From RGIG5579 sp045655865 (GTDB lineage: Bacteria > Bacillota > Clostridia > Oscillospirales > SIG627): a stretch of 64,000 bases of DNA. Below, one piece after another: positions 25,591-33,405 of the stretch. Position 1 is the first letter of the stretch, and each line of letters begins with the position of its first letter. The DNA lies in NCBI GenBank assembly GCA_045655865.1, contig JAZOQB010000010.1:8530-72529 (forward strand), read 5' to 3'. The translations under genes and the position numbers were made by a program. The notes beneath the pieces are model-generated. The model was not told the DNA's origin. It was given only the letters and a program-made list of their open reading frames with translations, and ran no database searches.

Positions 25591-25902
25591 ATGAAACTGG
25601 AAACGAGTACCAAGGACGGAGAGTATATCGTTCGGATCTCGGGGGACATCGACCACCACAGAGCCCCGGGGATCCGGGAGGAGATCGACCGGGTTTTGGA
25701 AAAAACCCGACCCCGGCGCCTGGTTTTGGATCTGGGACAGACCGATTTTATGGATTCCTCCGGTCTGGGTCTGATCTTGGGGCGGTTGAGAAAAACCGGA
25801 GAAATGGAAATTGCCATGACGCTGATCAACCCCAACCCCGCCGTGCAAAAGATCTTGCGCCTGGCGGGAGTGGAAAATATGCTGGATATTCGATATTTGT
25901 GA
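25591..25902 (+). CDS. spoIIAA: Anti-sigma F factor antagonist SpoIIAA
   Basis: SpoIIAA is the anti-anti-sigma factor that frees SigF in the forespore when dephosphorylated. The 103-residue STAS protein has the phosphorylation loop FMDSSGLGL with the conserved Ser near residue 58. It is the first gene of the spoIIAA-spoIIAB-sigF operon; spoIIAB follows after 9 nt. This is strong evidence that the organism belongs to a sporulating lineage. I could not identify a confident SigH promoter upstream. Confidence 0.94.
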   Translation: MKLETSTKDGEYIVRISGDIDHHRAPGIREEIDRVLEKTRPRRLVLDLGQTDFMDSSGLGLILGRLRKTGEMEIAMTLINPNPAVQKILRLAGVENMLDIRYL

Positions 25903-25911
25903 GGAAGAGAC

Positions 25912-26346
25912 ATGAAGGAAATATTAAACTCTGCCCGGGTGCGGTTTCCCGCCTTGGGTGAAAACGAAAGCTTTGCCCGAATCTTGACCGCGGGCTTTTT
26001 GATGCATCTGGGGGTGACACCGGCGCTTCTTGCGGACTTAAAAACCGTGGTCAGCGAGGCTGTGACCAACGCCATCGTTCACGGCTACCGGGGTCGGGAC
26101 GGAAAAAATTCTTACATACTCCTGGAGCTGCGTTATTACAGCGATCGAACCTTGGTCATTGCCGTCACCGACCGAGGACAGGGGATCGAAAACGTGGATG
26201 AGGCCATGCAGCCCTTCTTTACCACCGACAAGGAAGGGGAGCGCAGCGGAATGGGACTTCCCATCATGCAGGCCTTTTCCGATTCCTTGCGTATCACGTC
26301 CCGCCCCGGATGCACCAAGGTGGTCATGCGAAAAAAGCTTCCATGA
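25912..26346 (+). CDS. spoIIAB: Anti-sigma F factor SpoIIAB (serine kinase)
   Basis: SpoIIAB binds and inhibits SigF and phosphorylates SpoIIAA. The 144-residue GHKL ATPase has an N box (EAVTNAIVHGY), G1 box DRGQGIEN and G2 box GMGLPIM. The GAGGAAG site precedes ATG. The stop overlaps the sigF start by 4 nt. Confidence 0.95.
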   Translation: MKEILNSARVRFPALGENESFARILTAGFLMHLGVTPALLADLKTVVSEAVTNAIVHGYRGRDGKNSYILLELRYYSDRTLVIAVTDRGQGIENVDEAMQPFFTTDKEGERSGMGLPIMQAFSDSLRITSRPGCTKVVMRKKLP

Positions 26347-27059
26347 GTTCCTACGTCAACGATCCCCAGACCCTTCTTTTGGCCAAGGGGGGCGATCGGG
26401 TTGCCATGGAAAGCGTGGTTACCACCAATCTTGGACTGGTGAAAAGCATTGCGCTGCGATTTGTTGGACGGGGAGCGGAACTGGAGGATCTGATTCAGAT
26501 CGGAACCATCGGGATGATCAAGGCGATCCTAGGCTTTGATCCGGAAAGAGAATGCCGCTTTACCACCTACGCCGTGCCTCTCATTATGGGAGAGATCAAA
26601 CGCTTTCTGCGAGACGACGGATGGATCAAGATAGGCCGGGAAACCAAACAAAACGCGGCCCAGATCTTCCGTTTTGCGGAAGAGTTTGAAAAGATGAGCG
26701 GTCAGGCACCCACCATGGAGACCATTTGCGAAAAGCTTGGGCTGGAAGAGGAAAAGGTAGTTCTGGCCATGGAATCCGCCCGACCGGCGCTGTCCCTTTA
26801 CGAAGAAGATGAGAACACCGGCTTTTCTCCGGAAAAGATGATCGGGGAGGACAACATTGAAAAGAGCGTTGGAACCATCGCTCTGCAAGAGGCGGTGGAC
26901 GTTTTGCCCCAGGAGGAGAAAAAGCTGATCGTTCTACGGTATTTCAAAGGGTTGACCCAGTCGCAGACCGCTCGGATCCTGGGGATCACTCAGGTAAAGG
27001 TTTCCCGGGAGGAGAAGCGGATCTTAAAGAAAATGAAGCAATTTTTGACCGAATCTTGA
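26343..27059 (+). CDS. sigF: RNA polymerase sigma-F factor
   Basis: This 238-residue sigma-70-family protein has region 2 (ELEDLIQIGTIGMIKAI, FTTYAVPLIMGEIKRFLRDD), region 3 and region 4 (GLTQSQTARILGITQVKVSREEKRIL, split by the HTH). It follows spoIIAB with the standard ATGA overlap, which identifies it as the forespore sigma F rather than SigG or SigB. It directs early forespore genes. No terminator hairpin is obvious immediately after it. Confidence 0.95.
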   Translation: MSSYVNDPQTLLLAKGGDRVAMESVVTTNLGLVKSIALRFVGRGAELEDLIQIGTIGMIKAILGFDPERECRFTTYAVPLIMGEIKRFLRDDGWIKIGRETKQNAAQIFRFAEEFEKMSGQAPTMETICEKLGLEEEKVVLAMESARPALSLYEEDENTGFSPEKMIGEDNIEKSVGTIALQEAVDVLPQEEKKLIVLRYFKGLTQSQTARILGITQVKVSREEKRILKKMKQFLTES

Positions 27060-27098
27060 TCCTGTGGCCGACGGCGTCCGTCTTTTTTTTGACGGGGC

Positions 27099-27127
27099 TT
27101 GACTTTTTATAAAAACTTTACTATAAT
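27099..27127 (+). promoter_or_regulatory. Promoter of the aromatic amino-acid operon
   Basis: TTGACT at 27099-27104, a 17-bp spacer and TATAAT at 27122-27127. Transcription should start near 27134, giving a roughly 210-nt leader before the first enzyme gene. Confidence 0.9.
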
Positions 27128-27157
27128 AAAGAAAATTTCCCGGAAAGGAGAGGCGGT

Positions 27158-27238
27158 ATGCTGAAGAATTTTTTTGGTCTTTATACTCGATTTTATTACT
27201 TTACTGAGGCGGACTGCCTGGGTCACCGGAAAAAATAA
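27158..27238 (+). CDS. Phe/Tyr-rich leader peptide of the aromatic operon
   Basis: This is a 26-codon ORF with a good ribosome-binding site (AAGGAG, 27145-27150) and ATG at 27158, ending in TAA at 27236-27238. Phe is at residues 5, 6, 12 and 15 and Tyr at 9, 13 and 14, so seven of the first 15 residues are the end products of the operon's pathway. It lies between a strong promoter and a terminator, and its codons 18-20 contain the antiterminator strand. This is the layout of pheL-type attenuation peptides in enteric bacteria. Stalling of ribosomes at Phe/Tyr codons is inferred. Confidence 0.8.
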   Translation: MLKNFFGLYTRFYYFTEADCLGHRKK

Positions 27239-27311
27239 GTTTTTTCCTACGGTTCAGAAGTCCGCAATTTGTGTATTCTCCGAAAGAATGCAAGGTTGCG
27301 GATTTTTTTTT
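27209..27311 (+). promoter_or_regulatory. Transcription attenuator of the aromatic operon
   Basis: The terminator hairpin has arms TCCGCAA (27261-27267) and TTGCGGA (27296-27302), an inner helix ATTCT/AGAAT and nine Ts at 27303-27311. Its 5' arm overlaps AGTCCGC (27259-27265), the exact complement of GCGGACT at 27209-27215 inside the leader ORF, so the two pairings exclude each other. Between them, GGAAAAAA/TTTTTTCC (27228-27247) folds around the leader stop codon and brings the antiterminator strands together. AGGC-GGACT-GCCT (27207-27219) could form the competing first hairpin. A ribosome stalled at the aromatic codons would leave 27209-27215 free, favouring read-through; one reaching the stop codon would cover it, favouring termination. 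Confidence 0.8.
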
Positions 27312-27342
27312 GAATTTTAACGAAGATTTTGGAGGATTTTGT

Positions 27343-28530
27343 ATGATCTCACAGGAAATGCTCCGTTTGGGGCGTCAGAGCTCGGTGATTCGCGCCATTT
27401 CTGAATACGGTGCGCAAAGGAAAAAAGAGATCGGAGCGGAAAACGTATTTGACTTTTCTCTGGGGAATCCCAGTATCCCTGCACCGGATGCCATTGAAAA
27501 GACCATGATAGATCTGGTGGAGAATACGCCTGCGGCCCTCCTTCACGGTTACACCTCTTCTGCGGGGGATATGGGCGTGCGGGAGAAGATTGCCGCTTTT
27601 CTCCAGGAAAGATTTCACTTTCCTGCCCAAGCCGGTCTGATCTACATGACCTGCGGTGCTGCGGCCAGTCTCACCGTGGCTCTTCACGCTCTTTTAAATC
27701 CCGGAGACCAGGTGGTGGTTCCCACTCCCTTTTTCCCCGAATATCGGGTCTTTATTGAAAAGGCCGGGGGAAAACTGGTGGAAGCTCTCTGTCATCAACC
27801 CTCTTTCCAGCTCAACCTTGATGAAATGGAAAAGGCCATTACAGAGAAGACCAAGGTGGTTATGCTCAACTCCCCCAACAACCCCACCGGCGCGGTATAC
27901 AGCCGTGAGAGTCTGGAGGCGCTTTCTGCCCTCTTAAAGAAAAAAGAGGAAGAATACGGCACGCAGATCTTCCTTCTTACCGACGAGCCCTACCGGGAAC
28001 TCTACTACGGTACCGAGCCTTTGCCTTGGATCCCCAGCCTTTACCACCGGACTTTGGTGGCCTACTCTTACAGCAAATCTCTCTCTCTGCCCGGGGAGCG
28101 GATCGGGTACCTTTTGGTCTCCCCTGAGTGCCCCGACGCCGGGGACGTTTTCGCCGCCGTTTGCGGTGCAGGCCGAAGCCTTGGCTTTGTGTGTGCGCCC
28201 TCTCTTTGGCAGAGAGTGGTGGGAAAAAATCAGGGACTGGTCGGTGACGTGGAAGCTTACCGAAAGAACCGGGATCTTCTCTCTGCGGCCCTACAGGAAA
28301 TGGGTTATGTGGTCACCCCTCCCGCCGGCGCCTTTTACCTTTTTGTCAAGGCTCTGGAGGAGGACGCGAACGAGTTTTCCCAGCGGGCGAAAAAGCACGA
28401 GCTTCTTCTGGTTCCCAGCGATTCCTTCGGGGTCCGGGGCTTTGTGCGTATCTCCTACTGCGTGGCGCGGGAGACCATTGAACGGTCCTTGCCGGCGTTC
28501 CGAGCGCTTATGGAGGAATACAAAAAATGA
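27343..28530 (+). CDS. Pyridoxal-phosphate aminotransferase (probable aromatic aminotransferase)
   Basis: The 395-residue fold-type I class I/II aminotransferase has the SYSKSLSLPGERIGY Schiff-base lysine segment, NSPNNPTG and the C-terminal FVRISYC arginine block. Its place as first enzyme in the aromatic operon, 4 nt overlapping pheA, suggests that it transaminates phenylpyruvate and 4-hydroxyphenylpyruvate to Phe and Tyr, though aspartate or broad specificity is possible. The ATG at 27343 follows GGAGG at 27331-27335, just after the attenuator. The longer frame from 27271 would start inside the terminator. Confidence 0.85.
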   Translation: MISQEMLRLGRQSSVIRAISEYGAQRKKEIGAENVFDFSLGNPSIPAPDAIEKTMIDLVENTPAALLHGYTSSAGDMGVREKIAAFLQERFHFPAQAGLIYMTCGAAASLTVALHALLNPGDQVVVPTPFFPEYRVFIEKAGGKLVEALCHQPSFQLNLDEMEKAITEKTKVVMLNSPNNPTGAVYSRESLEALSALLKKKEEEYGTQIFLLTDEPYRELYYGTEPLPWIPSLYHRTLVAYSYSKSLSLPGERIGYLLVSPECPDAGDVFAAVCGAGRSLGFVCAPSLWQRVVGKNQGLVGDVEAYRKNRDLLSAALQEMGYVVTPPAGAFYLFVKALEEDANEFSQRAKKHELLLVPSDSFGVRGFVRISYCVARETIERSLPAFRALMEEYKK

Positions 28531-29621
28531 AAAACAATCTCTTGGAAGAAGCCCGGGGGGATATTGACCGTATTGACCGGGCTATGGCGACCCTTTTTGA
28601 AGAAAGAATGGAAGCTGCAGGCAAGGTTGCCTTATATAAAAAAGAGACGGGCATGCCCATTTTTGACCCTGCCCGGGAGGAAGAGATCATCAATCGGGGC
28701 GCACAGCGGATCCAAAACGAGACGGTTCGTGGGTATTACGTGAACTTTCTTCGCACGCAGATGGATCTTTCCAAGGCTTATCAGTCCCGACTGCTCTATG
28801 GAATGCACGTGGCCTTTTCCGGAGTGCCGGGGGCGTTTGCGGAAATTGCCGCAAAGCGTATTTTCCCTCACGGCGTGACCATGGGCTTCCCGGATTTTGA
28901 AGAGGCGTACCGCGCCGTGGAAGACGGCCGGTGTGACGTGGCGGTGCTACCTTTGGAAAACAGTACCAACGGCGACGTGGGGACGGTGATGGATCTGGCC
29001 TTTTTCGGCTCTCTTTCCGTTAACGGCATTTACGACGTGGAAGTCAAACAGAATCTTTTGGCAAAACTTGGAGCGCATCTTTCGGATATCAAAACTGTGA
29101 TCAGTCATCCTCAGGCCCTTGGACAGTGCGCTCCCTTTTTGAAAAAGGGCGGGTTTGAAACCGTGGAGGCGGCAAACACCGCCGTAGCGGCGAAAATGGT
29201 AGCAAATTCACAGGAAATGTCCCTGGCGGCCATTGGAAGCCAGGAGGCCGCCGAGGAGTACGGGCTTCAGGTTCTAAGATCTAACATTCACGAAAAAGGG
29301 GGGAACACCACCCGCTTTGCCGTGTTCTCTCGGACGAAAAAGGACCCGTCCCCCACCGATCGCCAGTTTTTGATGGTCTTTACGGTGAAAAACGAGGCCG
29401 GGGCTTTGGCCAAGGCTGTTTCCGCCATCGGAACGCACGGCTTTAATCTTCGGGCGATCAAGAGCAGACCCACAAAGAAGCTCTCCTGGGAGTACTACTT
29501 CTTCTGTGAGGGCGAGGGGGATCTGAATTCACCCCAGGGCGAGGAAATGCTCTCCCGACTGAACGGGGTGTGTAGCGATCTGAAGGTTCTGGGCTCTTTT
29601 GAAAAAGAAAGTGTTTTGTAG
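28527..29621 (+). CDS. pheA: Bifunctional chorismate mutase / prephenate dehydratase
   Basis: The 364-residue P-protein has an AroQ-type chorismate mutase domain (about 1-88, RGDIDRIDRAM), a prephenate dehydratase domain (about 92-270, with GNTTRFAVF) and a C-terminal ACT domain. The ACT region keeps GALAKAV and IKSRP (ESRP equivalent), so Phe feedback inhibition is likely. It converts chorismate through prephenate to phenylpyruvate. It overlaps the aminotransferase by 4 nt, and aroB starts 7 nt later. Confidence 0.95.
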   Translation: MKNNLLEEARGDIDRIDRAMATLFEERMEAAGKVALYKKETGMPIFDPAREEEIINRGAQRIQNETVRGYYVNFLRTQMDLSKAYQSRLLYGMHVAFSGVPGAFAEIAAKRIFPHGVTMGFPDFEEAYRAVEDGRCDVAVLPLENSTNGDVGTVMDLAFFGSLSVNGIYDVEVKQNLLAKLGAHLSDIKTVISHPQALGQCAPFLKKGGFETVEAANTAVAAKMVANSQEMSLAAIGSQEAAEEYGLQVLRSNIHEKGGNTTRFAVFSRTKKDPSPTDRQFLMVFTVKNEAGALAKAVSAIGTHGFNLRAIKSRPTKKLSWEYYFFCEGEGDLNSPQGEEMLSRLNGVCSDLKVLGSFEKESVL

Positions 29622-29628
29622 GTAAGGT

Positions 29629-30645
29629 ATGATTCTTTCTGTTAATACACGGGACAAAAGTTATCCCATCTATCTGGAGAGGGGCGTGCTGGATCGGGCA
29701 GGAACCCTGTTCTCCTTTGCACGCAGATGCATGATCATAACAGACGATAACATTCCAAAAGAATATCTGGACGCCCTTTCCCGGCAATGCGGCGAGCCCC
29801 ATATTTTTGTGATCCGGGCGGGGGAGGAATCCAAGTCCCTTTCCACCTTTGAGGAAATTTTAGGTGAAATGCTCACTTTCGGCTTTACTCGTTCTGACTG
29901 CGTGATCGCCCTGGGGGGCGGTGTGGTGGGAGACCTGGCAGGATTTGTCGCCTCCGCTTTTCAAAGGGGCGTGGATTTTTACAATATTCCTACCACCATT
30001 CTTTCCCAGGTGGATTCCTCCATTGGCGGAAAGGTGGCGGTCAATTTCCGTGGCTTGAAAAACATGGTGGGCGCTTTCTACCCTCCCAAAGGGGTGCTCA
30101 TTGATCCGGACACCTTAAAGACCCTTCCCCAAAGGCAAATTGCAAACGGTCTGGCGGAAGCGGTGAAAATGGCTTTGACTTTTGACCGGGAGCTTTTTTC
30201 CCTCTTTGAAACCGCATCTCCCATGGAAAATCTGGATCTTATCATCGAAAAAAGCCTTTTGGCCAAGAAGACGGTGGTGGAGGAGGACGAGAGGGAGACC
30301 GGTCTGAGAAGAGTTCTCAATTTCGGGCACACCGTAGCCCACGCGCTGGAAAGCGAGAGCCATAAGACGGACAGACCCTTGTATCACGGCGAGGCTGTGG
30401 CCCTGGGTATGATCCCCATGTGCAGTGAACCGGTAAAAGAGCGCTTGCTTTCCGTTTTAACAAAGCTCGGTCTTCCCACCGTTTGGGGAGGAGACGTGGA
30501 AAAGCTGATAGAGGCCATGGGACATGACAAGAAAATGAGCGGAAAACAGATCTGTCTGATCCGAGTGGATCAGGTGGGTTCTTTCCGGATGGAAACGCTG
30601 TCTTTTGCCGCATTTTCAGAAGAAGTGAAAGGCTATAAATTATGA
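29629..30645 (+). CDS. aroB: 3-dehydroquinate synthase
   Basis: AroB is the second step of the shikimate pathway (DAHP to 3-dehydroquinate; NAD and divalent metal). The 338-residue protein has GGGVVGDLAGFVASAF, the PTTILSQVDSSIGGKVAVN block and metal-ligand histidines in GHTVAHALE and YHGEAVALGM. It overlaps aroC by 4 nt. Confidence 0.96.
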   Translation: MILSVNTRDKSYPIYLERGVLDRAGTLFSFARRCMIITDDNIPKEYLDALSRQCGEPHIFVIRAGEESKSLSTFEEILGEMLTFGFTRSDCVIALGGGVVGDLAGFVASAFQRGVDFYNIPTTILSQVDSSIGGKVAVNFRGLKNMVGAFYPPKGVLIDPDTLKTLPQRQIANGLAEAVKMALTFDRELFSLFETASPMENLDLIIEKSLLAKKTVVEEDERETGLRRVLNFGHTVAHALESESHKTDRPLYHGEAVALGMIPMCSEPVKERLLSVLTKLGLPTVWGGDVEKLIEAMGHDKKMSGKQICLIRVDQVGSFRMETLSFAAFSEEVKGYKL

Positions 30646-31739
30646 AAAACACCTTTGGATGCGCCATTACCCTCACTCTTTTCGGAGAGAGCCACGGAGA
30701 GGAGATCGGCTGCGTGCTGGACGGGCTTGCGCCTGGGATCGCCGTTTCGGAAGAAGAGATCGCCCGTCTTCTTTCTTTGCGCCGACCTCAGGGCGCCGTT
30801 TCTACTGCCCGTCAGGAGCCCGACCCTTTCCGAATCGTCAGTGGCGTGTATCAGGGACGGACTACGGGAACGCCCCTTGCCATTCTGATTCCCAATCTTA
30901 CCCAGAGATCCTCGGATTATGAAAGACAAACCAAACTTCGTCCCGGCCATGCGGATTTTACGGCGGAAATGAAGTATCACGGTTTTCAGGACCCCAGAGG
31001 AGGGGGCCATTTTAGCGGAAGGATCACCGCGCCCCTGGTGGCCGCAGGTGCCATCCTCCTATCTGCCCTTCGGGAAAAGGGCATTGTCATTGGCACTCAT
31101 ATGGCTTCTTGCGGCCAGGTTTCCGACCGGCCTTTTGCCGATCTGGGCTCTGACATCGCCTCGCTTTCTACCCGAGCCTTCCCCGTTTTGGATCACAATG
31201 CGGCAAAGGCCATGGAAGAGGAAATTTTGACGGCAAAAAAAGAGGGAGACAGCGTGGGCGGCGTTTTGGAGACTGCCGTTCTCGGTCTGCCTGCCGGGGT
31301 GGGAGAGCCTTGGTTTGACACCCTGGAGAGTCTTCTCTCCCACGCGCTCTTTGCCATTCCCGCCGTCAAGGGAGTGGAATTCGGGAAAGGATTTGCTCTG
31401 GCAGGACTGCGCGGCAGTCAGGCCAACGACGCCTTTTGTGTTGAAAACGGTAACATACAGACCCGAACCAATCACAACGGCGGCATCAACGGCGGCATTT
31501 CCAACGGAATGCCACTGATCTTTCGCTGTGCCGTCAAGCCCACCCCCACCCTTTCCCGGGAGCAGGATACGGTGGATCTTCTCACCGGAGAAGAATGTAC
31601 CATAGCTTCCCGAGGCAGGCACGACCCTTGTATCGTTCACCGAGCCCGGGTCGTGGTGGACAGTATGACGGCGCTTACGTTGGCCGATGCCCTCACGCTT
31701 CGCTTTGGTACGGATTATCTTTCCGGAGGAACGCGATGA
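30642..31739 (+). CDS. aroC: Chorismate synthase
   Basis: AroC is the last common step, EPSP to chorismate, needing reduced FMN. The 365-residue protein has the family signatures GESHGEEIGCVLDG, RPGHADFTAEMKY and the NHNGGINGGISNGMP block. Starts and stops overlap neighbours by 4 nt on both sides (aroB and the aroE-aroK fusion). Confidence 0.96.
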   Translation: MKNTFGCAITLTLFGESHGEEIGCVLDGLAPGIAVSEEEIARLLSLRRPQGAVSTARQEPDPFRIVSGVYQGRTTGTPLAILIPNLTQRSSDYERQTKLRPGHADFTAEMKYHGFQDPRGGGHFSGRITAPLVAAGAILLSALREKGIVIGTHMASCGQVSDRPFADLGSDIASLSTRAFPVLDHNAAKAMEEEILTAKKEGDSVGGVLETAVLGLPAGVGEPWFDTLESLLSHALFAIPAVKGVEFGKGFALAGLRGSQANDAFCVENGNIQTRTNHNGGINGGISNGMPLIFRCAVKPTPTLSREQDTVDLLTGEECTIASRGRHDPCIVHRARVVVDSMTALTLADALTLRFGTDYLSGGTR

Positions 31740-32968
31740 AGTACGGCTTGCTTGGAGAAAAACTGGGGCATAGTTTTTCCGCACTCATTCACGCAAGGCT
31801 GGGGCTTTACCAATACCAGCTTTACCCTGTGGCAAAAGAAGATTTTTCCCTTTTTATGGAGCGCCGGGATTTTTCCGGGATCAACGTTACCATTCCCTAT
31901 AAAAAAGACGTGATCGCCTACTTGAAAGAAATCAGCCCCGAGGCATCTGTTTGCGGTGCAGTAAATACTATTGTCAACCGGAACGGGGAGCTGTTTGGTT
32001 TTAATACGGATATTCTGGGATTACAGGCCCTGCTGAACAAGACGGGGGTCAGCCTTTCCGGGAAAAACGTTCTGATTCTGGGATCCGGCGGCACTTCCGG
32101 TACTGCCTTGGCGCTTTGCCAAAAGCTGGGAGCCCGATCGGCAGAGAGGCTCTCCCGCACCGGAAAAGAGGGGAGCCTGACCTATCGGGAGGCCGCGACC
32201 CGTGGGGATACCCAGGTCATCATCAACACCACCCCTTGCGGAATGTATCCGCAGATCGACGCGTGCCCCATCTCTCTGTCCTCCTTTCCCCATCTTGAGG
32301 CGGTGGCGGACGCGGTGTACAATCCGCTGAAAAGCCAGCTGGTTGTGGAGGGAGAAAAACGCGGGGTCCCCAGTGTGGGGGGCTTGTTTATGCTGGTGGC
32401 CCAGGCGGTTTACGCCGCTGGGATCTTCACCGAAAGAAAAGATCTGGAAGACCGGATCTGTCCTATTTATGAAGAACTTTTAAAAGAAAAACAAAACATC
32501 GTTCTCATCGGTATGCCGGGATCCGGAAAAAGCACCATTGGCCGGGCTTTGGCGAAGAGATTGGGAAAAGAATTTGTAGACAGCGACGAGCAGATCGTAA
32601 AGATGGCGGAAGAGTCGATCCCGGAGATCTTTGCAAAAGAGGGAGAGGCATCTTTCCGGGACCGGGAGAGCCGGGCTATCCGGGAGTTATCTGCCCGACA
32701 GGGGGTAGTCATTGCCACCGGTGGCGGCGCCGTTCTTCGGGAAAAGAATCTGGATTTGCTTCGGCAAAATGGGATCCTGGTCTTTCTGGACGCGCCTCTG
32801 GAGAGTCTTCGCGCCACCGCGGATCGGCCGCTTTCCTCTGATTTTGAGTCCCTAAAACAGCGCTACGAAGAACGCTATGAGATCTATTGCCGGGCGGCAG
32901 ATTACCGAATCCCGGTGAGTAGGAACGTGGAAGAAAATGTTTGTGCCATCATAAAGGAGCTTTCATGA
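31736..32968 (+). CDS. aroE-aroK: Fused shikimate dehydrogenase - shikimate kinase
   Basis: The 410-residue protein has AroE at about 1-250 (GEKLGHSFS substrate site, NVTIPYKK with catalytic Lys56, GSGGTSGTAL nucleotide loop, GGLFMLVAQA) and AroK from about 255 (Walker A GMPGSGKST at 259-267, SDEQI, FRDRES, TGGGAVLR). One chain would thus reduce dehydroshikimate and phosphorylate shikimate, successive steps 4 and 5. The ATG at 31736 overlaps the aroC stop; the frame from 31595 is a shadow of aroC. No stop or frameshift is visible at the junction. The stop overlaps aroQ by 4 nt. Confidence 0.93.
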   Translation: MKYGLLGEKLGHSFSALIHARLGLYQYQLYPVAKEDFSLFMERRDFSGINVTIPYKKDVIAYLKEISPEASVCGAVNTIVNRNGELFGFNTDILGLQALLNKTGVSLSGKNVLILGSGGTSGTALALCQKLGARSAERLSRTGKEGSLTYREAATRGDTQVIINTTPCGMYPQIDACPISLSSFPHLEAVADAVYNPLKSQLVVEGEKRGVPSVGGLFMLVAQAVYAAGIFTERKDLEDRICPIYEELLKEKQNIVLIGMPGSGKSTIGRALAKRLGKEFVDSDEQIVKMAEESIPEIFAKEGEASFRDRESRAIRELSARQGVVIATGGGAVLREKNLDLLRQNGILVFLDAPLESLRATADRPLSSDFESLKQRYEERYEIYCRAADYRIPVSRNVEENVCAIIKELS

Positions 32969-33405
32969 AGATACTGATCATCAACGGCCCGAACCTGAAT
33001 TTTTTGGGGATTCGGGAGCCCGAGCATTACGGAAAAGAAAGCTATGAAGATCTTTGCCGAGATATTCGTGACCACGCCCGGAAACGGGGCGTGGAGGTGG
33101 AGATCTTCCAGTCCAACCACGAGGGGGATTTGGTAGAAGCCATCCAGGGAGCATACAAAAAAGCGGATGGGATCGTCATCAACCCCGCCGCTTACACACA
33201 CACCAGCGTGGCGATCCTGGATGCGGTAAAAGCCGTGGGCGTGCCCACCGTGGAGGTTCACATTTCCGATCTTTCTCAAAGGGAAGCGTTTCGGCAGGTC
33301 AGCTACGTTCGCCGGGCTTGCATTGCTACTATTGCAGGACACGGTTTTGCGGGGTATTTGGAGGCGATGGACCTTTTGATCTCCCCGCCGGAGAAGAGGG
33401 CATGA
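32965..33405 (+). CDS. aroQ: Type II 3-dehydroquinate dehydratase
   Basis: The 146-residue type II dehydroquinase has INGPNLNFLG, EIFQSNHEGDLV, NPAAYTHTSVA and the VEVHISDL block with the catalytic His. It converts 3-dehydroquinate to 3-dehydroshikimate. The family lyase loop Tyr corresponds to the HYGKESYE region. It is coupled by 4-nt overlaps to aroE-aroK and aroA. Confidence 0.95.
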   Translation: MKILIINGPNLNFLGIREPEHYGKESYEDLCRDIRDHARKRGVEVEIFQSNHEGDLVEAIQGAYKKADGIVINPAAYTHTSVAILDAVKAVGVPTVEVHISDLSQREAFRQVSYVRRACIATIAGHGFAGYLEAMDLLISPPEKRA

